Origin: an uncultured Pelagibacteraceae bacterium
GTDB taxonomy: Bacteria > Pseudomonadota > Alphaproteobacteria > Pelagibacterales > Pelagibacteraceae
DNA: 35,748 nucleotides
Assembly (NCBI GenBank): GCA_902552475.1
Contig: CACDJC010000010.1
Location: forward strand, 1 to 35,748
Reading direction: 5' to 3'
In this document: piece by piece, positions 25,917 through 33,580 of the stretch
How the letters are laid out: each line of letters starts with the position of its first letter
How positions within the stretch are numbered: the stretch's first letter is position 1
Notes under the pieces: model-generated
What the model saw: the letters and a program-made list of their open reading frames with translations, nothing else
Databases searched by the model: none
What the model was told of the DNA's origin: nothing
Made by a program: the position numbers and the translations under genes

Positions 25917-27002
25917 ATGTCTAAAAATAATGCATTCGTAAAATTTGAAAAAGTTGATAAGAGCTATGATGGAAAACTCCTAGTTGTAAAAGATCTAAAT
26001 TTGGATATTGCTGAAGGAGAGTTTATTACAATGTTGGGACCTTCAGGTTCGGGAAAGACAACTTGCTTAATGATGCTTGCTGGATTTGAAACTCCAACAA
26101 ACGGAGAAATTTTTTTAGACTCAAATCCAATTTCAAATATTCCTCCTCATAAAAGAGGTATTGGAATGGTTTTTCAAAACTATGCTTTGTTTCCACACAT
26201 GACAGTATACGAGAATTTAGCTTTTCCATTAAAAGTAAGAAAAATTTCTAAAGATGATATTGATAAAAAAGTTGATAAAGCTTTAAGCATGGTTTCTTTG
26301 TCAGGATTTGAAAATAGAATGCCAGGACAATTATCAGGAGGACAACAGCAAAGGGTGGCTGTAGCAAGAGCATTAGTTTTTGATCCTGCTGTGGTCTTAA
26401 TGGATGAGCCTCTTGGAGCATTAGATAAAAACCTAAGAGAAAGCATGCAATATGAAATTAAACATATTCATGAAAGCATCGGTGTAACCGTTGTTTATGT
26501 AACTCATGATCAAGGAGAAGCATTAACAATGTCAAATCGTATAGCAGTATTTAATGATGGCAAAGTCCAACAACTTTCAAGTCCAGATAAATTATATGAA
26601 GAACCACAGAATTCGTTCGTTGCAGAATTTATTGGAGAAAATAATAGATTTGATGGAGAAGTTTTAGATGTTTCCAATGGAGTGTGTAAAGTAAAAATAG
26701 GACAGGGAGAAATTTTAGCAAATCCTATTTCAGTAAAATCTAAAGGTGAAAAAACAACAGTTTCAATCAGACCAGAAAGAGCTTTAATTAATCCTAAAGA
26801 TAAAATGGATAACAATCAAAAAGGTAAAATTGAAGAAGTAATTTATCATGGAGATCATACAAGAGTTAGAATAAATTTACTTGGCAATTCTGACTTTATC
26901 TTAAAAGTACCCAACAGTTCACAAAATTTAGACATAAAACTTGGTAACGAAATAAGTATAGGTTGGAACAGTCAAGATGCTAGAGCTTTAGACCCCAAAT
27001 AA
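25917..27002 (+). CDS. potA: Polyamine-type ABC transporter ATP-binding protein (PotA-like)
   Basis: A 361-residue ATPase with Walker A GPSGSGKTT (41-49), Q-loop VFQNYALFPH, signature LSGGQQQRVAVARAL, Walker B VLMDEPLGALD and a C-terminal TOBE domain with SIRPER (about residue 280). This is the PotA/FbpC type. It lies 45 bp downstream of the ectoine-hydrolase-like gene on the same strand and 101 bp upstream of the binding-protein gene, which has its own promoter. The nominal substrate is a polyamine; the neighbours suggest ectoine-type compounds as an alternative. Confidence 0.9.
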   Translation: MSKNNAFVKFEKVDKSYDGKLLVVKDLNLDIAEGEFITMLGPSGSGKTTCLMMLAGFETPTNGEIFLDSNPISNIPPHKRGIGMVFQNYALFPHMTVYENLAFPLKVRKISKDDIDKKVDKALSMVSLSGFENRMPGQLSGGQQQRVAVARALVFDPAVVLMDEPLGALDKNLRESMQYEIKHIHESIGVTVVYVTHDQGEALTMSNRIAVFNDGKVQQLSSPDKLYEEPQNSFVAEFIGENNRFDGEVLDVSNGVCKVKIGQGEILANPISVKSKGEKTTVSIRPERALINPKDKMDNNQKGKIEEVIYHGDHTRVRINLLGNSDFILKVPNSSQNLDIKLGNEISIGWNSQDARALDPK

Positions 27003-27038
27003 GTCCAATAATTATTATACTTTTATTAAAATCAGCTG

Positions 27039-27067
27039 TTGACTCTCTATTCCTATGTTGCTGTAAT
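27039..27067 (+). promoter_or_regulatory. Sigma70-type promoter of potD
   Basis: TTGACT at 27039-27044 and TGTAAT at 27062-27067 are separated by exactly 17 bp, close to the sigma70 consensus. The 5' leader would be about 30 bases. It lies inside the pot unit, between potA and potD, and would give the binding protein its own strong transcription. Confidence 0.75.
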
Positions 27068-27094
27068 CCCGTTTTTATAAAAAAACGTTTAAAC

Positions 27095-27100
27095 GGAGGA
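27095..27100 (+). promoter_or_regulatory. Strong Shine-Dalgarno of potD
   Basis: GGAGGA lies 3 bases before the ATG at 27104. It is the best ribosome-binding site in the window, whereas many neighbours have none. Just upstream, 27070-27087 can fold into a 7-bp hairpin (CGTTTTT/AAAAACG) that would occupy most of the leader. Confidence 0.75.
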
Positions 27101-27103
27101 TAA

Positions 27104-28219
27104 ATGAAAAAATTAAGTAAATTATTACTTACTTTAACTTTTGCTCTTTCAATAACTTCATCTGCATTTGCAGTTACTGTTGCATCTTGGGGTGGAGCTT
27201 ATACTGAGTCTCAAAAGTTAGGTTATGGTGATCCTACTGCCAAAGCTTTGGGTATTGACATTAACTGGGTTGATTACTCAGGTGGATTATCAGAAATTAA
27301 AGCACAAAAAGAAGCGGGTGCTATCAACTGGGATATCATGGACGTTTTCGCAATGGATACTATTACTGGATGTGACGAAGGTATATTTGTTGAATTTGAT
27401 TTTGACAAAGACTTTCCACCAGCTCCAGATGGAACTCCAGCTAGCGAAGACTTCTTTACTAGCATGCCATCTAAATGTGCTGTAGGAAATATTTTGTATT
27501 CTTGGAACTATGCGTACAATAGCGAAAATCTAAAAAATAGTCCTAAGACAATAAAAGATTTCTTTAACACTAAAAGATTTCCTGGAAAAAGAGCTATCTA
27601 CAAAAGCGCTTTGACTAATTTAGAGATCGCTTTAGCTGCTGACGGTGTAAAAATGGGTAAAGGTGGAGAATTTCTTTACAAAAGATTAGAAGCTGAAGGT
27701 GGAGTAGATAGAGCAATAGCTAAAATTAAAAAACTTTGCACAGATCCTAATGGAGGATGTGTATTCTGGTCAGCAGGTGCTCAACCGCCAGAATTATTAA
27801 TGAGTGGTGAAGTTGTAATGGCTACTGGTTGGAATGGAAGATTCTTTAATGCTACTATTGGTGAAGGTGCGCCGATTGTTCAAGTTTGGGACGGACAAGG
27901 TCTTGACTATGAATACTTTGCACTTGTAAAAGGTGGTCCAGATGAAGCAAATGCTAAAAAAGCACTTGCTATGATGACTAACACTGAAATGTTAGCAGGA
28001 AGCGCTAAGTATATTGCTTACGCTCCTTGGAGAAAATCTTCAATTGCAGTTATGGAAGCAGGAGAGCCTTGGTATAAAGATGGTAAAACTAATATGGTAC
28101 CACACATGCCTACAGCTCCAGCTAACCTTAAAAAATACTTCTTAGTTAACGCTGATTTTTGGGCTGACAACAGTGCAGAGATTGGTGAAAAATGGGAAGC
28201 TATGAAAGCAGGACTATAA
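27104..28219 (+). CDS. potD: PotD-type ABC substrate-binding protein (polyamine- or ectoine-class ligand)
   Basis: A 371-residue periplasmic binding protein. The signal peptide covers 1-23 (cleavage after A-F-A). The mature part starts VTVASWGGAYT, typical of the PotD/PotF and related families, and carries WDIMDVFAMD and CVFWSAGAQPPELL segments. Three or four Cys residues may form disulfides. It has its own promoter and a strong Shine-Dalgarno, and is followed by a terminator-like hairpin, so high expression is expected. The family includes putrescine, spermidine and opine binders. The eutA/doeA neighbours raise the possibility of an ectoine ligand. Confidence 0.88.
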   Translation: MKKLSKLLLTLTFALSITSSAFAVTVASWGGAYTESQKLGYGDPTAKALGIDINWVDYSGGLSEIKAQKEAGAINWDIMDVFAMDTITGCDEGIFVEFDFDKDFPPAPDGTPASEDFFTSMPSKCAVGNILYSWNYAYNSENLKNSPKTIKDFFNTKRFPGKRAIYKSALTNLEIALAADGVKMGKGGEFLYKRLEAEGGVDRAIAKIKKLCTDPNGGCVFWSAGAQPPELLMSGEVVMATGWNGRFFNATIGEGAPIVQVWDGQGLDYEYFALVKGGPDEANAKKALAMMTNTEMLAGSAKYIAYAPWRKSSIAVMEAGEPWYKDGKTNMVPHMPTAPANLKKYFLVNADFWADNSAEIGEKWEAMKAGL

Positions 28220-28255
28220 TTTAAGTTTTAAAGACTAAAATTATATATTATATTT

Positions 28256-28285
28256 AGGGCGGTTATATTTAACCGCCCTTTTTTT
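28256..28285 (+). terminator. Intercistronic hairpin between potD and potB (attenuator-like)
   Basis: A 10-bp perfect stem with six G-C pairs (core GGGCGGTT/AACCGCCC, 28256-28265 with 28270-28279), a four-base loop and seven Ts that run directly into the potB ATG at 28286. A strong intrinsic terminator at this place implies that most transcripts end after potD, and only read-through makes the permeases. It also leaves potB without a Shine-Dalgarno. Confidence 0.9.
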
Positions 28286-29539
28286 ATGAGTAGTGAAACA
28301 CAAAAAATTTTAACAACAGATGGAATTCCTCTTGAGGAAAGTTTAAAAAAAGCAGAAAAGAAAAATAAAATCAAAGCTTTTTTACTAGTAGCTCCATTAT
28401 TACTTTATTTATTAATTACTTATATTTTTCCAATTGGAGATATGTTTTTAAGAAGCATAGATGACAAGATGGTAACTAAAATGCTTCCCAAAACATTTAA
28501 AGCAATGGAACAATGGGATGGAAAAGATCTTCCATCAGAAGAAGTTTTTGAGGCTTTTTATTTGGATTATAGAATATTAGTAAAAGAAAAGACCTTTGGA
28601 AAATTAGCTACTCAGCTTAATTATGAAAAGAATGGTTTTAAAAGCATTCTAAAAAAATTGGCCAGAAAACAAAAAAAATTTGAAGAAGGAAATTATAAAG
28701 AACAAATTATGAAAGTGCATAAAAGGTGGGCTAATGTTGAATATTGGAGGGCAATTAAAAGGAGAGCTCCAAATTATACATATGCAAAATATTTAAAAGG
28801 TGTGGATATGTATGAAGATGAGAATGGAAAAATAGTTCAAGTTGAAGAAAGTAGAAGAGTTCATAAAAAACTGTGGTTTAGAACTTTAGAAATTGCATTT
28901 TTTGTAACAGTGTTTTGCTTTTTGATGGCATACCCAATAGCTCATCTACTCGCAACTTTACCAATGAAATATAGCAACTTACTTATGATATGTGTGCTCC
29001 TTCCTTTTTGGACTTCTTTATTAGTCAGAACTGCAAGCTGGATGATTTTGCTGCAACAACAAGGTATAGTAAATGATTTTTTTGTTTGGATAGGACTCGT
29101 AGCTGACGAGAGCAGGCCAGAGATGATGTACAATAAAACTGGTACATATGTTGCGATGACACAAATTCTTTTACCTTTTATGGTTTTGCCTTTGTACAGT
29201 GTAATGAAAACTATATCCCCAAGCTTAATGAGAGCAGGAAAATCTCTTGGAGGAACACCATTTGTTGCTTTTTGGAAAGTTTACTTTCCATTAACTATAC
29301 CTGGTATTGGAGCAGGATGTTTGCTTGTATTTATTCTTGCTATTGGATATTACATCACGCCTGCACTGGTTGGTGGTGCATCAGGAACTCTTATAAGTAA
29401 CCAAATAGCATATCATATGAAAAGTACTTTAGATTGGAGCTTTGCTTCAGCTATGGGTTTGATGCTTCTGCTTGGAGTTCTAGCAATCTATTGGGTTTAT
29501 AACAAACTTGTAGGTATTGATAATATTAAATTAGGATAA
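28286..29539 (+). CDS. potB: Polyamine-type ABC permease with large periplasmic insertion (PotB-like)
   Basis: A 417-residue inner-membrane permease, about 140 residues longer than E. coli PotB. Membrane segment 1 is near 31-50. A charged, mostly helical soluble stretch (about 55-195, rich in Lys and Glu) separates it from segment 2 at about 201-220. The remaining segments and the EAA-type loop (SPSLMRAGKSLGGTP) are normal. By topology the insertion is periplasmic, facing the binding protein. I recall similar long permeases in other alphaproteobacterial polyamine/opine-type systems. The start codon abuts the T run of the preceding hairpin. Confidence 0.9.
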   Translation: MSSETQKILTTDGIPLEESLKKAEKKNKIKAFLLVAPLLLYLLITYIFPIGDMFLRSIDDKMVTKMLPKTFKAMEQWDGKDLPSEEVFEAFYLDYRILVKEKTFGKLATQLNYEKNGFKSILKKLARKQKKFEEGNYKEQIMKVHKRWANVEYWRAIKRRAPNYTYAKYLKGVDMYEDENGKIVQVEESRRVHKKLWFRTLEIAFFVTVFCFLMAYPIAHLLATLPMKYSNLLMICVLLPFWTSLLVRTASWMILLQQQGIVNDFFVWIGLVADESRPEMMYNKTGTYVAMTQILLPFMVLPLYSVMKTISPSLMRAGKSLGGTPFVAFWKVYFPLTIPGIGAGCLLVFILAIGYYITPALVGGASGTLISNQIAYHMKSTLDWSFASAMGLMLLLGVLAIYWVYNKLVGIDNIKLG

Positions 29540-29545
29540 TTATTT

Positions 29546-30400
29546 ATGGCTTTACCAAAATATACAGAAACACATTATAGAATATGGCACTATTTCTATC
29601 TGCTAATCTGTACTTGTGTATTTATATTTTTGATTGCACCATTATTTGTAATTTTTCCATTGTCATTTAATGCAGAAGAGTTTTTAGTTTTCTCGGATGG
29701 AATGAAGAGACTTGATCCAGATGCATTTTCTTTAAGATGGTACCATGATATGATTTATGGCACTAAAAACCCTTGGGGACTAGCTGCAAAAAATAGTTTC
29801 ATAATTGCAATTTTTGCAACTTTAGGATCTGTTTTGCTTGGAACTGTTGCAGCGTTAGGTCTAAGCAGTAGACACATGCCATATAAAGCTTTGATAATGG
29901 CAATTTTAATTTCTCCAATGATTGTACCTCTTATTATTTCTGGGGTTGCAATTTTCTTTTTCATAGCAAAAGTTGGTCTTGCAGGAACTCACTTAGGAAT
30001 TATTTTATCTCACATAATACTTGGAACCCCATTTGTAGTTATAACTGTTACAGCAACACTTTCTGGTTTTGATCATAGTGTAACTAGAGCAGCATCAAGT
30101 CTTGGAAGTGATCCAGTTAATACATTTATGAAAATTACCTTACCTTTAATTTTACCTGGTGTAATTTCTGGAGGATTGTTTGCTTTTGTAACTTCATTTG
30201 ATGAAGTTGTTGTTGTACTATTTTTAGCTGGACTAGAAAACACAACAATTCCAATACAAATGTGGACTGGCTTGAGGGAACAATTAAGCCCAACTATATT
30301 GGCAGTAGCAACATGTTTAATCGTTCTTTCAGTATTAATACTTGTTACAGCTGAACTATTAAGAAGAAGATCAGAAAGATTAAGAGGAATTAATAGATAA
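29546..30400 (+). CDS. potC: Polyamine-type ABC permease (PotC-like)
   Basis: A 284-residue inner-membrane permease of usual PotC length with six membrane segments and the EAA loop VTRAASSLGSDPVNTF (about 184-199). It lies 6 nt downstream of potB and completes the potA-D-B-C set. Its stop codon is directly adjacent to the stop of the convergent cupredoxin gene, with no base between them and no recognisable terminator. Confidence 0.92.
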   Translation: MALPKYTETHYRIWHYFYLLICTCVFIFLIAPLFVIFPLSFNAEEFLVFSDGMKRLDPDAFSLRWYHDMIYGTKNPWGLAAKNSFIIAIFATLGSVLLGTVAALGLSSRHMPYKALIMAILISPMIVPLIISGVAIFFFIAKVGLAGTHLGIILSHIILGTPFVVITVTATLSGFDHSVTRAASSLGSDPVNTFMKITLPLILPGVISGGLFAFVTSFDEVVVVLFLAGLENTTIPIQMWTGLREQLSPTILAVATCLIVLSVLILVTAELLRRRSERLRGINR

Positions 30401-30832
30401 TTATAAACTATTTATTAAATCTGGAGCAATTTTCTTTGATTTTGATGAAAATCTTAATTTTTTTATTTCATCTAAATTCGATTTATAATCTCCAACCACA
30501 ACGAATCCAATCATCCCCATATTTTTATGAGGTGTACACCAATAAGCGTAAATTCCAGGAATTGTAAACTTATATTGAGTATCTTTATTGTATTTTGATT
30601 TAAATTTATCAACTCCTTCAGGAACACCTTTTTTTATGAATTCAACATTATGACCTTTATCAATAGCTTTCCATAATACTGTATCACCAACGTTTACCCT
30701 TACAATTTTTGGCTCAAATACCATAGACTCTTTGTTTAATCTATTAAGCATCTCTACAGTTTGATCTGCAGCAACTGCAAATTTTGATAGAAATAAAGAA
30801 AAGAAAATTATTAAAAAAATATTTTTTTTCAT
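30401..30832 (-). CDS. Pseudoazurin-type blue copper protein
   Basis: A 143-residue periplasmic cupredoxin with a signal peptide (residues 1 to about 21, cleavage near A-V-A). The type 1 copper ligands are complete: H61 (GHNVE), C99 and H102 (YWCTPH) and M107, with pseudoazurin spacing. A 20-residue lysine-rich C-terminal tail follows the copper domain. It would carry electrons between a periplasmic enzyme or cytochrome bc1 and an oxidase or reductase; no partner gene is nearby. It is a single gene, with a 99-bp spacer separating it from the thiolase gene upstream in the window. Confidence 0.9.
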   Translation of the reverse strand: MKKNIFLIIFFSLFLSKFAVAADQTVEMLNRLNKESMVFEPKIVRVNVGDTVLWKAIDKGHNVEFIKKGVPEGVDKFKSKYNKDTQYKFTIPGIYAYWCTPHKNMGMIGFVVVGDYKSNLDEIKKLRFSSKSKKIAPDLINSL

Positions 30833-30931
30833 ATTAAATGTTTTTTTGAGTAATTCATGAGACTTATATGGATATAAATTATTTTATATCAATAAAGATT
30901 TATGTAACAAGTTGCCACACAAAAGATAATT

Positions 30932-32056
30932 TTAATCAATTGACTCAATCACAGTGGCAATGCCCATACCCAATCCAATACATTGTGTGGATAAAGCATA
31001 TTTTTTATTTTCTCGTTTTAATAATTCAGCGGCTTTACCTGTAATTCTTGCTCCAGTAGCTCCGAGTGGATGACCCAAAGCTAAAGCTCCACCATCAATA
31101 TTAACTTTATTTTCATCAAAATTTAAATCTTTAATACAAGCTAATGATTGAGAGGCAAATGCCTCATTTAATTCCACAATATCAATTTCTTTAGAAGATA
31201 ATTTCGCTCTTTCTAAAGCTTTTCTAGATGCGCCTATTGGTCCTAACCCCATGAAATCTGGCTCACAACCTTGAACAGCTGTTGAAACAATTCTACCGAG
31301 TATTTCTAAATTATTTTCTTTAGCAAATTGCTCTTCACATATCAATGTAGCAGCAGCACCATCTGTTAATGGCGAAGAAGTTGCAGCTGTTACTGTTCCA
31401 TTTTGGTCAAAAGCTAACTTTAAACTATCTAAAGTTTCTTGATTACTTTTTGGTCTAATATTACCATCTTTAGAACAATCACCAATTACTGTAATTTCTT
31501 TATTAAAGTTACCTTTGGTCTGTGCATGAAATGCTTTTTGATGACTTGATATAGCAAACTCTTGTTGTTCTTTTCTGCTAATATTATATTTTTTTGCAAC
31601 ATTTTCTGCGGTAATGCCCATTGAAAAATAAACATTTGGATTTTCTTTATCAGAGTATGGATAGGGCATAGGGTTAAATCCTGTTGTTACTCGCGTCATA
31701 CTTTCAACTCCTCCACAAATAAAAGCTTTGCCCGATCCCATAGCAATTTTTCCAGCTGCAATATGAATAGCTTCCATTGAGGATCCGCACCATCTATCGA
31801 CAGTCATACCAGATGTTTTAATATCCATTCCAGACAAAAATGTTACCAGTTTTCCAATATTGAAACACTGTTCACCGACTTGAAATGCACACCCAATAAC
31901 AATATCTTCTATATCTTTTGGGTCTATTTTAGTTTTTGATACAAGATTTTTTATAACATTAGCTAACAAGTTAACTGGCTTTACATCTATTAGTTCACCT
32001 TTTTTTGCCATTGTAAAAGGTGACCTGGTATAACCTGCTATTACTGATTTATACAT
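30932..32056 (-). CDS. Thiolase (acetyl-CoA C-acyltransferase family)
   Basis: A 374-residue thiolase with the acyl-binding C90 (DRWCGSS), H329 (LGHPLGATG) and C359 (STQCIGLGMG), so all catalytic residues are present. It cleaves or forms beta-ketoacyl-CoA in the cytoplasm. It is the last gene of a minus-strand unit, 20 nt after the DmdA/GcvT-like gene. Both biosynthetic (acetoacetyl-CoA) and degradative (3-ketoacyl-CoA) roles are possible. No acyl-CoA dehydrogenase or enoyl-CoA hydratase accompanies it in the window. Confidence 0.92.
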   Translation of the reverse strand: MYKSVIAGYTRSPFTMAKKGELIDVKPVNLLANVIKNLVSKTKIDPKDIEDIVIGCAFQVGEQCFNIGKLVTFLSGMDIKTSGMTVDRWCGSSMEAIHIAAGKIAMGSGKAFICGGVESMTRVTTGFNPMPYPYSDKENPNVYFSMGITAENVAKKYNISRKEQQEFAISSHQKAFHAQTKGNFNKEITVIGDCSKDGNIRPKSNQETLDSLKLAFDQNGTVTAATSSPLTDGAAATLICEEQFAKENNLEILGRIVSTAVQGCEPDFMGLGPIGASRKALERAKLSSKEIDIVELNEAFASQSLACIKDLNFDENKVNIDGGALALGHPLGATGARITGKAAELLKRENKKYALSTQCIGLGMGIATVIESID

Positions 32057-32076
32057 TATTTTTTATATATATAGGA

Positions 32077-33219
32077 TTATTTTGGAAATGGTAAAGTAGT
32101 TATAACGCCTTTAATCTTTCTTTTATCTATAGTTTCAATAACTACATTTTGACCAATATCCCAATAATCTTTCAAAATCATAGAAAGACCTATGTTTTTT
32201 TTTAGACTTGGTGAGTATATTCCTGAAGTAATTTGTCCAATTTTATTATTTTTTTCAGAAAAAACATTAAGAAGTTTTCCGTTAGGATAATATGGTTCGC
32301 CTTCAAATATAATACCTCTTATTTTTTGTTTAATGCCTTGTAATTTTATTTTCTTTAAAGCTTCTTTTCCAACAAATTCATGATTATCATTTTCATTACA
32401 ATATCTATCAAGATTGCACTCCAGAGGATTATTATCTTTCGTAAAATCATTTCCATAAGAAAGTAGTCCAGCTTCAATTCTATCAATTAAATTTGGGCAA
32501 CCAGGAGAAATATTAAACTTTTGACCAGCTTCCCAAATAGTATCCCAAAGTTTTTCTCCCAATTCGATCCTATCGAAATGTTCTTCAAAACCTTTGAAAT
32601 AAATTTCAAATCCATCTTGTTTACTATAACCCGATCTTGCAATAATTTGTTTTGTTCCTAAAAAATCGAATATTTTAAAATTAAAAAACTTTATTTTTTT
32701 TATATCTTCTCCAAATAATGATACCATTAATTCCTCTGATTTAGGACCTTGAACAGCCAAAGGATACACATCAGGTTCAATAATATTTACATTAAAATTT
32801 GAACCAAGGGCCAAGCCTTTTGCCCATAACAAAATATCGGAGTCAGCAATTGAGATCCAAAACATATCATCATCAAGTTTAAGTAGAACTGGATCATTTA
32901 TCATTCCTGCATTTTCATCAATTATTGGAATATAAAAACATTTACCTGTTTCCATATTTTTTATCGATCGCGGTGTCATTTTTTGTACTAGTTTTTCTGC
33001 ATCAGGACCAAAGATTTGTACTTGTCTTTGACATGAGACATCCCAAATCTGGACATATTTATTTAAATGCCAATAATCTTCTTCTACTGAATTTCTATAT
33101 CCTTTTGGCAAAAGCATGTGATTTACAACTGTAAAATCTGATACGCCGCATTTTTCCACTTTATTAGTAAAGGGCGTTCTTCTTATACGCCTAGACATGT
33201 TTAATTTTATATTTTCCAT
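32077..33219 (-). CDS. dmdA: DMSP demethylase DmdA-like GcvT-family aminomethyltransferase
   Basis: A 380-residue tetrahydrofolate-binding protein of the GcvT fold. The N-terminus (RRIRRTPFTNKVEKCGV, NHMLLP), the WDVSCQRQVQI and DPVLLKL segments, and ARSGYSKQDGFEIYF agree with what I know of DmdA from Pelagibacter. DmdA moves a methyl group from dimethylsulfoniopropionate to THF. The family also has non-DmdA paralogues, and the genes around it (ThDP enzyme, hydroxyisourate-hydrolase-like, thiolase) are not the known dmdBCD partners. A different methyl donor is possible. The family is sure; the substrate is moderately so. Confidence 0.75.
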   Translation of the reverse strand: MENIKLNMSRRIRRTPFTNKVEKCGVSDFTVVNHMLLPKGYRNSVEEDYWHLNKYVQIWDVSCQRQVQIFGPDAEKLVQKMTPRSIKNMETGKCFYIPIIDENAGMINDPVLLKLDDDMFWISIADSDILLWAKGLALGSNFNVNIIEPDVYPLAVQGPKSEELMVSLFGEDIKKIKFFNFKIFDFLGTKQIIARSGYSKQDGFEIYFKGFEEHFDRIELGEKLWDTIWEAGQKFNISPGCPNLIDRIEAGLLSYGNDFTKDNNPLECNLDRYCNENDNHEFVGKEALKKIKLQGIKQKIRGIIFEGEPYYPNGKLLNVFSEKNNKIGQITSGIYSPSLKKNIGLSMILKDYWDIGQNVVIETIDKRKIKGVITTLPFPK

Positions 33220-33242
33220 ATCAAATTTTGATTACTCTTTAT

Positions 33243-33578
33243 TTAATCAGACCACCATGTAGAGTAACCATTAGGTGAAATTATTATTGGTATATGGTAT
33301 TTTTTTTTTGGATCTTTCATTTTAAATTTAATTGTAATTTCAGAAACTACTTTTTCTTCTGAAAAATAATCGCCAGTTTTACAAACCATCTCATAGTCAG
33401 ATTTACAATCTTCATCATTAAGATTAAATTCTTTTAACAATCTTCCCCCAGCATCCGTTTTAGTTTCATAAAAAACTTTTTTCTCACCATTAGATTTGAT
33501 TTGGTAAATAATTATATCCACGTTACTTGCGTGAGTGCCATTAACAGAATTTAACAAATGTGAAGATAAAGTTGCCAT
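33243..33578 (-). CDS. 5-Hydroxyisourate hydrolase / transthyretin-like protein with altered C-terminus
   Basis: A 111-residue protein of the transthyretin/HIUase fold. H7 (LSSHLLNS), R46 (DAGGRLL) and H95 (YHIPIII) match the catalytic His-Arg-His of 5-hydroxyisourate hydrolase, and SPNGYST near the end is conserved. The usual C-terminal Tyr-Arg-Gly-Ser is replaced by W108-W-S-D111. That tetrapeptide lines the active site in known enzymes, so the substrate may differ. No other urate-pathway gene is in the window. It lies 2 nt after the ThDP-enzyme gene and 23 nt before the DmdA-like gene. Confidence 0.82.
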   Translation of the reverse strand: MATLSSHLLNSVNGTHASNVDIIIYQIKSNGEKKVFYETKTDAGGRLLKEFNLNDEDCKSDYEMVCKTGDYFSEEKVVSEITIKFKMKDPKKKYHIPIIISPNGYSTWWSD

Positions 33579-33580
33579 AA

